From positions 434,001 through 498,000 of the forward strand of contig MCGO01000014.1 of assembly GCA_002104985.1 (NCBI GenBank): a stretch of 64,000 nt of DNA, given 5' to 3'. The DNA comes from Rhizoclosmatium globosum (lineage: Eukaryota; Chytridiomycota; Chytridiomycetes; Chytridiales; Chytriomycetaceae). Positions 34,454-45,588 of this stretch are shown here, piece by piece (the first letter of the stretch is position 1; every line of letters begins with the position of its first letter). Under the pieces are notes generated by a model. It was not told the origin of the DNA, searched no databases, and worked only from the letters and a program-made list of their open reading frames with translations. The translations under genes and the position numbers were made by a program.

Positions 34454-35486
34454 ATGCCCAAGGTCTTCTCAATTGCCGTCGCCGACAACAGCGGCCGAAT
34501 CCTCGCCGCCGAACACGACTTGACCACCTTCAACTACTTCCAGCGAGGAAGGTGAGGCGGCACTTGTCGGTGTCTGGCCAATTTACTGATCTCTCTCGTC
34601 CTTGAAAGCGTCCAAGAGTTCCTGGGCTTCTTCATCAAAACGGCCGTTGAGAGAACTCAGCGTGGACAGCGACAAAAGATTGAAGAACAAGGAAGTGAGT
34701 TTGACAGCATCGCAACCAGACAATGCACCTGCACCCAATATTGACTTGACCCCCTCCCTCAAATCACCTCTGTCGCAACCCTCAAACAGCCTACGTCGGT
34801 CACGTTTACGTTCGTGGAGATGGTCTTGCTGGAGTTATCGTCACAGACATTGAATACCCTACCCGTTCCGCCTTCACAATCGTCAACAAGATCCTCGAAG
34901 AGTTCTCTTCAAAGTTCCCTGCCTCTCAATGGGCCGGAATGAACCCTGGAACTACTGCCGCCGTTTACCCAGAGTTGAAGCAGCAATTGGTCAAATACCA
35001 GGATCCACATGCTGCTGATCCTTTGTTGAGAGTCCAGAGGGATTTGGACGAAACCAAGATTGTTCTGGTGAGGGCATGGGCTTGCGCTGCATTTTTTCTG
35101 CTGGATGGGATGTGCTTGTTTGGGCTGGGCTGAATGAATGTGTTTGTTCGAGGAGTGGAAGTCATATGTGTGAGGAACCTGGGCTAAATGAATGGCGAGC
35201 GTCTTGCAAGTGAGAATAGATCATTGCTGGGTTATGGCGAATTGCGGCCGAGATGACGAGACGGCGATGGCCCCTTCCTTATGCAGAGCAGTCAACCCTT
35301 ATTACCAATAATCTCTACCAATCCCCAATACTAACATTACCAATCGCGTAGCACAAAACTATGGAATCTCTTTTGAACAGAGGTGAAGTCCTCGACGACT
35401 TGGTCCAACGTTCCGACCAACTCTCATCCCAATCTAAAATGTTCTACAAGACTGCAAAGAGCACGAACAGCTGTTGCTCATACTAA
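34454..35486 (+). CDS. YKT6: Longin-domain R-SNARE Ykt6, 198 aa
   Basis: Four exons (34454-34551, 34609-34694, 34790-35067, 35352-35486) give 199 codons. An N-terminal longin domain ([18 protein letters not shown] ... [18 protein letters not shown]) is followed by an R-SNARE coiled coil ([20 protein letters not shown], with the zero-layer Arg in NRGE) and a C-terminal CCSY. Ykt6 has no membrane span. It is anchored by lipids on this Cys pair (palmitoylation and farnesylation of the CaaX Cys) and works in ER-Golgi, endosome-vacuole and autophagosome fusion. The final intron (284 bases) is much longer than the others. Confidence 0.95.
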
Positions 35487-35667
35487 GTGATGTGTTCGTT
35501 GGGTTGGAGGGATGACGATATATAAGGCGTGGTGTGGGTTGGCGGGGATAATCATGAAATAATGCACTCATTTGTTCCTTTTCAACTTTATCAATGTTCT
35601 ATTTGCTCATGTGGCTCGATAGTTTCGTAAATCTTACCCAAGATACTCTTGATAATCAACTAGGTAG

Positions 35668-36699
35668 ATGATTACATGGCTTCACATCCGCCAAGACATT
35701 ACTCCACAAGACGAAGCTGCACTCATTTGTTTCCTGCTTTTGGCGGCAGTATCGCTCACGGAGGCAGTTGGTTTGGCTTCGTATGCAACCTTTTCGGAAT
35801 ATCACAATCTAGACCGTGAAGTCTCCATTCTCAAGAAAGTGTGCAGCAAGTTCAACATTTTGCTTCTGATCATGTTTATGACATGTTTGATTGCAAGTAT
35901 CTGTGCGTTTTATAGTGTTCGTTTGGTTCACAACAACCTGATGGTTAAAATCCCCATGTCAATTCAAACGTTTTGTGCTGCTACAATTGAGCTGAGGTAA
36001 GATTTTGTAATGCATTTGTCTTAAAACTTATCTGTATTGTTATACAGCTACATGCAATATTCATGGATTCGCTCAAAGAAGATTGTCGAACATTTTCACA
36101 GCGAGACATTTGTTCGAGTTATAACCTTCACAGTCAAGGTCGCTCCTCTCCTCTATTATGGACAGGTTGTATTATTCGTGCTTGCCGCGGCAACGGGGAT
36201 ATCTGTTATGGTGCCAATCAACAGAATTTGGACCGCAGTTTCGGGAGTGTGGACAATTACCTTTGATATTTTTCCTTTGAGCGTGTTTTGTAAATTCTTA
36301 TTCCGGCAGGAATCAGACATTCAAGTGTCATTATCCTTGAATGAGACTGCTTCAACCAACTCAAACCAACTGCCCTCAAATTGTGTCCAGAATTTGGAGC
36401 AAAATTTAGCAATTATGAAGAAGCTCAAGTCTTTCAAAACAATTGCGCGTCATGGGATTTGGGCTTGTTGTTTCTTTTTCAGCGCAGTTGTGATTTTCGC
36501 GTTGGAGCTTCTGTTGCATTTAGATATTTGGGTCAATGTTTTTCAGGCTATTGTATACATACTGCTCAATTTCTCAGGGTTATGCCTGTTGGTGATGAAG
36601 ATCAGACTGGATATAGGACGAAAACATATTGTCAAAGTGAAGCAGCTGACTGCTGGAGACTGTTCCACTGCCGTAATTGCTGTAGATGATTGTAAATAA
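35668..36699 (+). CDS. Predicted 7-TM receptor-like protein, array member 1, 326 aa
   Basis: Exons 35668-35996 and 36048-36699 give 327 codons. Seven hydrophobic helices can be placed: ~17-40, 62-85, 94-118, 131-157, 166-195, after a polar loop 248-268, and 276-301. The charged loop after TM1 (ILKKVCSKF), the Lys-rich loop before TM6 (KSFKTIARHGIWA) and the short polar tail suggest an outside N-terminus and GPCR-like topology. There is no DRY or NPxxY motif, and I know no named family. It is the first of eight tandem paralogues and the most diverged in exon 1 (IASICAFYSV where the others have CACY). The splice join creates a Ser where other members have Cys. Ligand and partner are unknown. 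Confidence 0.8.
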
Positions 36700-36856
36700 A
36701 TGGAATATCTCTTTTGCTTACAGGTTATCAATATTTAAGTCTGAAAGCGAGCGGATAATAACCAAAACCTTTCCATGGAAGGAAAAACCAATCTTAAATT
36801 CTTGTTTCTTGATTGTTCCAGCGTAAATCACCAAAATCACCCTCACACTTCAAACG

Positions 36857-37860
36857 ATGATCAATAACACCGAGGGGTTTCTGTTCGAAGGCCCTCCTCG
36901 CATCATAAAACGTAGTCTCAATCTCCGTTCGAACATCACACCAGAAGACACTGCGGCTATTATATTAATTGGTTTTCTTGGAACTTTATCAGACATCGAA
37001 GCTATCAGCTTTGTCGCGTTTGCAACGTATACGGAGTACAAAAAGCCAAACCAAGATAGACCGTTCCTACGAAGAGTATTTAGCAAGCTTAATATCTTGC
37101 TGTTGACCATGTTTCTTGGGTCGTTCGTTTGGTGTGTTTGCGCATGTTATAACATTAGTCTATCCCATTTTAACTTGACAGTAACGGCACCGCAAGCTAT
37201 CCAACTGTTTTGTTCTGCGACGCTTGAGACTTGGTGAGTTGATTAACTTGATTATTTAATCTCCTCTTTATAACTGTTGGAAAAAATAGCTTTATGCACT
37301 TTTTATGGACAATATCCAATTCCATATTACGCCGTGGAAGCAACAAATTGCTGTTTTCTTTCGTTTCTGTGATTGTGACCATATCGCCACTCTTATTTTA
37401 TGCACAATGGATTATCTTTTTGATTGCAAGACTCACCGGAATCTCAACAATAATATCTGCTAACAGAATTTGTGCAGTCAGCCTTGCAGTTGCGGAGTCT
37501 CTCTTTTGCATTTACCTCATAGCAATCTTTTGCCTCTATCTGACACTGTACACAACTTGACAAAGATCTTGATGATTCATCAGGCGAAGAAAAACGCCAA
37601 AGTGCAGTTAATAAGAATCAACTACGAACTGCAAGACAAAGCGTAGTAGGAGAAGAGATGCGCAAACAGCAGGCTCAATTCAAAACAATCTCAAGGCATG
37701 GAATATGAGCAAATGTTTTCATAGTAGTTGCGGTTATTTTACTGATGTTGGGACTGGTGCAAAGCTTCTCTATTTGGGCCAATGTCATAAGGCCTAACTT
37801 TCGTCTTCTTATCTGCTTCTTTCACAAAGTTGCTTCTAATGAAGTTGCGACTTCATAATC
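36857..37860 (+). pseudogene. 7-TM array member 2, disrupted
   Basis: Exon 1 (36857-37233) is intact, with NITPEDTAAII, SKLNILLLTMF and CACYNISLSHFN. Exon 2 starts at 37290 (CFMHFLWTISNSIL). A one-base loss near 37550 turns LYTQLDKDLDDSSG into a stop. Further on, the conserved RHGIWA motif reads RHGI followed by TGA (37707-37709), and another indel near 37830 disrupts the last helix (LLMKLRLHN in another frame). These three independent lesions, absent from neighbours, mark it as a pseudogene. Truncated expression of the first ~215 residues (helices 1-5) remains possible. Confidence 0.8.
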
Positions 37861-38141
37861 AAACGACTCGAAACGAAAGATGTGGTAAAACACGTCAGAC
37901 TGGAACTCCGTCAAGTGCGATGCCAGCAGATCCTACAACAAACACAATAATTACAGCTAGTTTTTAAAGAAAAGATTCACTTGTTTGATTTTTATACTTT
38001 GATTCAATAAAGTCGGTTTTTTTCATTACCTCTGTTTTATAAATGTTCATGCATTCACTCAACTGCTTGGAACAGCAATAATCACTTTGCGAAAATTCTC
38101 TGTCTCAAGCTACGTGTTAAGTCGCGAATAACATTGTCAGA

Positions 38142-39216
38142 ATGCAGATCTTTCAAAGCAACAGGATGGCCCTCAAATCGGAGAGAGGCTCTCAACTTCG
38201 TCCCGAGAGAAGTCCGCAAGATACAGTATCTTTCGTGGTGATTGTAATTCTCGCGATTCTCTCCTTCTTTCAAGCAATAGGATTTCTTGGATTCGCTTTT
38301 CACATTGAACGCAAGAAGCAAAATCGTGAAGGATCAATCATGAAGAACCTTTTGAGCAAGTTCAACATCTTGCTCTTTATATTATTTGCTTCTCTGTTTA
38401 TATGGTGCACTTGTGCGTGCTACGATCTACTATCACCACAAGTTGAAATCTTACCACTTGCTATAGAAATGTTTTCAGCTGCAACGATGCAGACTTGGTG
38501 AGTATTTCAACCATTTTCCATTATGTTTGACGTTGAAACACAGCTTCATGAATTACTTGTGGATTATTTCATCGTCAATTTTGCAACGGCGAAGCAGCAA
38601 GGTACTTCACTCAGTTGCTTTGACAGTGGTTACAATATCCCCTATTGTTTTCTACGGGCAATGGATAGTATTTATTATTGCTGTTGTCGAAAATATTCCA
38701 GAGATGAAATCCGCAAGTCGAATTTGCGCAGTAGCTGCAGCAATAGCAGAATCGATGTTCTGTCTTTACCTTTTGGCTACATTTACGCTTTACTTAATTC
38801 GATTAGAAAAAGACATTGAAGATTCCTCAAAAGCGCTTATTAAGAATTCAAAGCAACAACAAGTTGTCAGACGCAGTGCTGCAGCTGAAGAGACTCAGAA
38901 ACAACGAAATCAGTTCCAAATTATATCAATACATGGAATATGGGCCAATTTTTTTATTATCCTTGCTGTTATACTGCTGATGTTTGGCCTAGTTGATAGC
39001 TTTCATAGTTGGAATAATTTAATTCAAGCTATTCTGGTAATCTGCTTACATGCATCATTTTCAACTTTATTTTTGATGAAAGTGAGAATCCATTATCAGA
39101 CATGCCGAAATTTCAGTCAATATTCCAACGTCGTAGAGATGTCAGACCGCGGAAGTACAGGAACTACCGCTGCTCCGCCAATAAAGATTGATCGAAAATA
39201 TATGAGAGCATCTTGA
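38142..39216 (+). CDS. Predicted 7-TM receptor-like protein, array member 3, 342 aa
   Basis: Exons 38142-38497 and 38544-39216 (46-base intron, GTGAGT...ACACAG) give 343 codons. Family landmarks are a polar N-terminus with SPQDT, TM1 FVVIVILAILSFFQAIGFLG, the loop KKQNREGSIMKNLLSKFNILL, the splice-created QTCFMNYLW entering TM3, SRICAVAAAIAES in TM5, a long polar loop with KQQRNQFQIISIHGIWA, and TM7 ending TLFLMKVRIHYQ. RHGIWA reads IHGIWA here. The C-terminal tail is Ser/Thr-rich. Same strand and direction as its neighbours; function unknown. Confidence 0.8.
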
Positions 39217-39345
39217 ATAAATTTCATTCAGTAGAAAAACGTAAATCAACTGAAAATCCGACCACAGTCCTCAAACGCGTCTCAGTGATACTCTAGCTTA
39301 AGCCAAACGAATCTGACTAAACGAGGTTTTGAGTTCCGTTCAAAC

Positions 39346-40391
39346 ATGACCTCTCAAGACAAAGGTTCCCTCATATCAACAGCAATACTCGCAGCGTTGT
39401 CGGCGTTTGAGGTGATTACCTTTGTTTCGAGATATATTTCATACAAGAAATTGAAACGCGACTCGAAAAAGTCTATCCTCAAAACTGCTTGCAGCAAGTT
39501 CAATATTCTCCTTTTCGTAATGTTCATCATGTGCTTCATTTGGTCTAATTGTGCTTGCTACAGCGATGGTTTATTTGACAACAATTTGGCTTCAGCAATT
39601 CCTCAATCCGCGCAAACACTTTTAGTTGCTACAGCAGAGATATGGTGTGTTTGCACTTAAAAAGTATTTCTTTCTAATCATTGAATCCGCTATCTGCACT
39701 CCTCTTGGCCATTTCGTTCGGGATTTTGAAGCGTAACATCAAGCAATCCTTTGTGGCCGTTTCTGCATTAGTGTTCCTGTCTCAATTCATTTTTCATGGT
39801 CAAGTTATTGCGTATTATTGCTGTCCTTACAAAAATCTCAGTGATGATTATGATAAACAGAACCTGGACAGCAGTGGCAGGATTATCAGGATGCTTCTTT
39901 TCTATGTATATCATGGCAATGTTTTTCATTTATTTGATGAAACAAGATAAGGATCTTGAAGACATTCTATCTGCCCAAGGACACAAAACCCAGAATACCA
40001 AACTTCAGCGGACTTCCAGTATTGCGGGCGAAGAATCTCGCAAACTACAGCGACGATTCAAAACCATAGCAAGACACGGTATCTGGGCGAGTCTTTTTAG
40101 CTGTACTGCTCTATTATTGTTTTACTGGGTCTGTTTGAGCAATTTTCTGTGTGGACCAACTTCATTCAGGCTTCTGTGTGTGGATGGTTCAACATATCTT
40201 TCTTGACTCTGTTTTTAATGAAAGTTCGACTTGACATTCAACAGGGTCTGAGAGATGAGATAATGGGAGCGGAAATTCAATTGAGCATGGCAAGGAAGTC
40301 AATTGTGTCAAAAGATCCGGCTGTTACAGCTATCAAAACGGAATTGTCGTGTCGTAATAGATACGTTATAATCACAATACTTCCCAGGTGA
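39346..40391 (+). pseudogene. 7-TM array member 4, disrupted
   Basis: Upstream of 39346 the homologue's start codon (ATGCTCACC in member 5) reads AATCTGACT, so the normal ATG is lost. Exon 1 (TSQDKGSLISTAIL ... AEIW) is open. The splice acceptor aligned with TTGAATCAG in member 5 reads TTGAATCCG, destroying the AG. In exon 2 a 2-base loss near 39815 shifts the frame, and another shift occurs near 40140, so helices 4-7 are split over three frames. It is closest to member 5 (shared TKRGF, SAQGHKTQNTKLQRTSS-like loop), so these two come from a recent duplication. Confidence 0.8.
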
Positions 40392-40564
40392 AACATTCAA
40401 TAAAACTATGATCTAGTTTGATTGAAACCCTGAAAATAAATACCCACTTTCTCTTTTCAAATCAGTGAAAATCCAGAACGTAAACAATAACTTTCTCTTT
40501 TGGAAATGTGCTGTAAATCTCGTCAAGGCGTTTTTTGAAGATTCTTCTCTCCAACTTACGCCAT

Positions 40565-41657
40565 ATGCTCACCAAACGAGGATTTACCTTCCGCCCAAAC
40601 GTCACTCCCCAGGACAAAGGCGCAATAATATCAACAGCGATCCTTGCTGCGTTGTCGCTTTTTGAAGCTTTTGCCTTTGCAGCCTTTTCAATCTGCATCG
40701 CTTCAAAGAAACCAAACCGCAAAACTTCGATCCTCAAAACTGCGTGTAGCAAGTTCAACGTACTGCTTCTGACAATGTTTATCATGTCCTTTATTTGGTC
40801 TACTTGTGCGTGCTATGGTGTCAGCTTATTCCACAATAATTTGGCTTTAGCAGTTCCTCAATCTATAGAAACACTTGCGTCTTCTACAGTTGAAATATGG
40901 TACGTGGTAGCTTGGGAGTAATATATTTACTCATAATTGAATCAGCTTTATGCATTATTCTTGGGCCATTTCGTTTGGGATCATGAAGCGCAACAGTAGC
41001 AAGCGGTTCTTCACAACCATGTCTACGCTAGTTTTACTGTCTCCCTTTATTTTTTACGGTCAGGCTATTGCCTATATTATCGCGGCCATTACAAACTTGC
41101 CAGTTATGATCACTGTCAATAGAATATGGACAGCAGTAGCGGGATCAGCCGAATCAGTCTTTTGCATATATCTCATGGCCATGTTTTCTATGTTCTTGAT
41201 GAAGCAGGAAAAAGACCTCGAAGATTCTTTGTCAACTAAAGACTCCAAAACCTCGAAAACAAAGCTTAAACGAACTTCCAGTGTTGTAGGGCAAGAGTCC
41301 CGAAACCAACGACGACGATTCAAAACAATTGCAAGGTACGGCATCTGGGCAAGTCTTTTCACCTTTGCAGCAATAATTTCTTTCGTGGTGGGTCTCCTCC
41401 AGAAGTTCGCCGAGTGGGAAAATGTCTTTCATATGCTAGTTTACGTTTGGATAAACTTCGCACTCATAATTCTGTTTGCTATGAAGGTGCAGCTAGATGT
41501 TGGAAAGAAGCGCGGGAATGATGATAGTGATAAAATAAGATCAGGTGAGCCGCAATTAAGTGAGGAAAAAAAGTCAAGTATGTCTGCGGATCCAGCTTTG
41601 ACAGGAGTACGAACTGTAGTCCGAAATAGTTTTATCGGTAAATCAGAAAATGTTTGA
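40565..41657 (+). CDS. Predicted 7-TM receptor-like protein, array member 5, 348 aa
   Basis: Exons 40565-40899 and 40946-41657 (46-base intron) give 349 codons starting MLTKRGFTFRPNVTPQDKG. Landmarks are SKFNVLLLTMF, CACYGVSLFHNNLALAVPQS, EICFMHYSWAIS at the splice join, FYGQAIAYIIAAIT and NRIWTAVAG. The intracellular-type loop has EKDLEDSLSTKDSKTSKTKL and RRRFKTIARYGIWAS. TM7 has NFALIILFAMKVQLD. The tail carries SxEKKSS and ends RNSFIGKSENV, a phrase shared with members 6-8. Intact and probably functional; role unknown. Confidence 0.8.
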
Positions 41658-41797
41658 AGACTGAGGATGACAGAATGTTGTTGAGGTATATTCAAGCAAG
41701 ATAAATAGAGCTCAAAAGCAATTAAATTATTAAAATCAGAATTCTCCAGAAAATTTGAGAAACCCTTGAAAATCCCCCTTTGACCCCTCTCAAAAGA

Positions 41798-42905
41798 ATG
41801 TCCTCCCTCATCTCAAGCCACTCACTGACCACTCGCCGCGTAGTCCTTGCGGAAACCAAGAGAAGTCTCGAATTTCGCCCCAACATCACATATCAAGACA
41901 AAGCAGCTGTTATATCAACAGCCGTCTTTGCAACACTCTCTTTGATTGAAGCTTTCGCCTTTACGGCATTTTCCATCTACATCGCGCACAAGAAACCAAA
42001 CCGTGACACATCTATTCTAAAAAAAGCATGTAGCAAGTATAACCTCCTAACCCTCATAATGTTCCTTGGGACATTTGTCTGGTTCACTTGCGCGTGTTAC
42101 AGTATCAGTTTGTTTCATAACAACCTTGCGGCTGTAGTACCTCAATCTATTCAAACGATTGCGGCCGCGACGGTTGAGACGTGGTAAGATTAGCGGCACT
42201 ACAGATTCAGTTTTACTAATGGATGCTGACGACAGCTTCATGCATTGTTTATGGGCAATCTCGAAGCTCATTATTCGACGAAGTAGTTCTGCGTACTGTT
42301 TTGCTGTTATTTCCACACTTGTGACGTACTCCCCTCTGATTTTCTATGGTCAAGCTATCGTGTACATGATCGCAGGGATTACAAAGATACCCGTCATGAT
42401 GACTGTGAACAGAATTTGGACCGCGATTGGTGCTTTCGCAGCTTCATTCTTTTGCATTTATCTCATGATCATGTTCACTAAATATTTGATGAAACAAGAA
42501 AAGGACTTAAAAGAGTCGTTCCAAGACCAGAGTGACATGCAAAATAACGTCCTCGGAGATGACGCGTACAAGCAACAGCGAAAATTCAAAATAATAGCAA
42601 GGCATGGAATTTGGGCCAGCGTGTTCTGTGTTGCGGCTGTTACGTCGTTCACGTTGGGACTCATAGAAGCACTTGCAGACTGGGTAAACATTTTCCAAAC
42701 CCTTGTGTACGTATGGTTCGACATGTCTCTCTTGACCCTGTTCCTCATGAAAGTGCGAATGGATATCCGGATCAGCAAAAAAAGTGAGAATAGTGAGAAA
42801 GAGACGGGGTGTGAAGATCAGAAAGTCAGCGAAGAGAGGAAAACTGCTTTTGCACCTTCACCCATCTCGACTCGGAAAGTTGGAAGAAATAGTTTTGTAG
42901 GATAG
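41798..42905 (+). CDS. Predicted 7-TM receptor-like protein, array member 6, 351 aa
   Basis: Exons 41798-42183 and 42236-42905 give 352 codons; ATG 41798 (MSSLISSHSLTTRR) is preferred over upstream non-ATG codons. The family order is complete: NITYQDKAAV, TM1, HKKPNRDTSILKKACSKYNLL, CACYSISLFHNNLAAVVPQS, ETCFMHCLWAIS at the splice join, FYGQAIVYMIAGITKIP, NRIWTAIGAF, KQEKDLKESF, RKFKIIARHGIWAS, LFLMKVRMDIR, and a tail ending GRNSFVG. The short C-terminal GRNSF motif in members 5-8 could be a docking or phosphorylation site; that is inference. Confidence 0.8.
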
Positions 42906-42996
42906 AATTTGACAATATATATGGACTTGAAATTTGTGTAAATCTGCACCAGTCAATCTCAGCAGGTGGTTAGGACGAAACCTTCGCAACTACAGG

Positions 42997-44104
42997 ATGC
43001 CCAGCATAAGCTTTCGCGAAGACATAACTCCACAAGAAATCATCGCCATTGTATACATGGCTGTACTATCAGTCATTGCCTTCGCAGAAGCCTTATCCTT
43101 CACCGTTTTCGTTACTTACACAGAATACAAAAACCCAAAACGCGAACCCTCCCTTATCCGCCGAATATTCAGCAAGTTCAACTTTCTTTTATGGACAATG
43201 TTCACCATGGAAGGACTATGGTCCAGTTGCGCATGCTACAGTATCATCAGAACTCACAACAACTTCTCTTTGATTGGCCCTCAAGCTGTTCAAACCTTTT
43301 CGTTTGCGATAATAAAAATCTGGTATGTGTACAAAGACGTGTTTTTGTTTCCGTATTCATGATGGCACTTCTAACGAAAAGTACATCAGCTACATGCATT
43401 GCTGCTGGGCGATATCCGTTTCAATCTTACGACGAAACAGTGGACCGGCTATATTCCGTGCAGGATCTATTATAGTCACGCTAGCCCCCTTCGTATTCTT
43501 CAGTGAAGCAACGTTATTCATTGTCGGAATACAAAAAGCCTCAAATTCAAAAATCATAATCACAACTGATAAGATTTTTGTTTTTGTGGGTGGTGTCGGT
43601 GAAGTCTTGTTCTGTGTATATCTTGTATACGTCTTCACAAAGACGCTGTATCGGCAACGCAGAGATCTTGATGAGCTTTCATCAGAGGAAAGAGTGTCTA
43701 CTGAATCGCGGAAAAGCGTGCCAAGCGTTTTGGGAGAAGATTCGCAAAAGCAACAGCGGCAGTTTCGAACTATATCTCGACATGGAATTGTGTCGTGTTG
43801 TTTCTGTTTCCTTGCTCTGGCTGTGTACTCAATGGAACTTGTGAATGGATTGGAGGAGTGGATCAATACATTCGAAGTTGCTGTGCAAGGAATGGTGAAT
43901 TGTGCGGTTTTGACGTTGTTTGTGATGAAAGTTCGATTGGATTTTCAACGGAATGAAAAGAATGGTTTGGGTGAAAGGGCTGCTCAGGTTGCAATTGCGC
44001 TGACGTCGAATCCTGAGTGCAGTAAGGAACAAAGAAAGTCTGTAGAGCCAGTGAGAACGCTTGGACGGAATAGTTTTAATGCGAAGGTTATAACAAGTTC
44101 TTGA
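42997..44104 (+). CDS. Predicted 7-TM receptor-like protein, array member 7, 346 aa
   Basis: Exons 42997-43322 and 43390-44104 give 347 codons. ATG 42997 (MPSISFREDITPQE) is chosen because member 8 starts the same way (MPSIRFRDDISPQD). Features are TYTEYKNPKREPSLIRRIFSKF after TM1, CACYSIIRTHNNFS, KICYMHCCWAIS at the splice join, TDKIFVFVGGVGE where others have NRIWTAVAG, KQQRQFRTISRHGIVS (the Trp of RHGIWA is Val here), LFVMKVRLDFQ, and a tail ending GRNSFNAKV. Members 7 and 8 form a distinct subgroup within the array. Confidence 0.8.
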
Positions 44105-44418
44105 AGAAGTTTGAAGAATTTCTGACAGGCAGTTTATTGTTTATTCGTGATCCATTATAACTGCTTTATAAATTTGTTACTTTTCATTTTGGTTTGCCAG
44201 TCAGAATTTCTCGGACAAGATAATTTAAAGTAATGGTACATGCCAATTCAGAATAATTTGACGCATGAGCATCTGATAGATAGCCCCAAAGGGAACTAAG
44301 AAAGTTAAAGGTAACAGTTTCATTGGATAGAAATTAACAATGTATATGTAATTTGTGTAAATCTGTATCCGTCAATCCATTGAAGAGGTAAAAACAAACA
44401 CACGCAGCATCTCCAAAA

Positions 44419-45548
44419 ATGCCCAGTATACGTTTCCGCGATGACATATCTCCACAAGACATAATCGCGATAGTATCCATGGCCACACTTTCCGTAATCG
44501 CCTTCACAGAAGCCACAGCCTTCACCATATTCGTAACATACACAGAACGCAAAAACCCAAAACGCGAGCCCTCTCTTATCCACAGAATATTCAACAAATT
44601 CAACGTGTTATTGTTGACAATGTTCATAATGTCATTGATTTGGTCCATATGCGCGTGTTACAGCATCACCAGAACCCACAGCAACTTATCTTTAATCGCT
44701 CCTCAATCTGTTGAAACGTTTTCCTCCGCAATAATCGAAATCTGGTATACTTACACAGCATTCCACCCATTCTCCATGTTAATCTTACGTCACCTTACAC
44801 AAACAGTTTCATCCACTGCTGCTGGGCAATCTCCGTATCAATCCTCCGTCGAAACAGCGGACCCATAATATTCCGTGCAGCGTCCATAATCGTAACCCTA
44901 GCCCCCTTCGTATTCCTCGCACAAGCCACACTCTACATCATCGCACTCCACCTAGACGGCGCGCCCATCTCAAAAATCATAATCACAGCAGATAAGATCC
45001 TCGCGCTTGCCGGGGGTCTCGGAGAAATCGCGTTCTGCGTTTATTTAGTATACGTGTTCACAAAGACGCTCTTCCAACAACGAAAAGATTTAGACGATAT
45101 CACCGACGTGTCGAGCAAGTCCCTCCAAAGCACGCCGACACAAAGCAACAGCATCGTTGGAGAAGACTCGCGGAAGCAGCAGAGACAGTTCCGGACGATA
45201 TCGCGACACGGGATCGCGTCGTGTTTGTTTTGTTTTCTGGCTGTTGCTGCGTACGCGATGGAGCTTGTGAATGGGTTGGAGGAGTGGATTAATGTGTTTC
45301 AGGTTGTTGTGCATGCGTTCTTGAATTGTGCGTTTTTGACGTTGTTTGTTATGAAGGTGCGGTTGGAGTATCAGAGGAATAATGGGGGGAGGAGGAAGGA
45401 ACGGTCAAATCAGGCGCAGACTGAGCCGATAATGACGAGTACTGTAAGTAACACTGAGCAAAAGGCGTCATTTATTGTGGAGCCTGTGCGTTCTCTACTG
45501 AGAAATAGTTTTAATGGGAAGGCTACGTTGAGTTCTCAACAAGGTTGA
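44419..45548 (+). CDS. Predicted 7-TM receptor-like protein, array member 8, 355 aa
   Basis: Exons 44419-44744 and 44807-45548 (62-base intron, GTATAC...AAACAG) give 356 codons. It shares the start (MPSIRFRDDISPQD), RTHSNLSLIAPQS, EICFIHCCWAIS, TADKILALAGGLGE, KQQRQFRTISRHGIAS and LRNSFNGKA with member 7. TM1-TM7 are complete. This is the last member; the next gene is convergent, with its stop 41 bases beyond. The exon 2 sequence from ~45060 is markedly richer in G and C at third positions than the start of the gene. Confidence 0.8.
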
Positions 45549-45588
45549 CTGATGAAAAAGGGGGAAAGCAATATCAATAATATTCATT

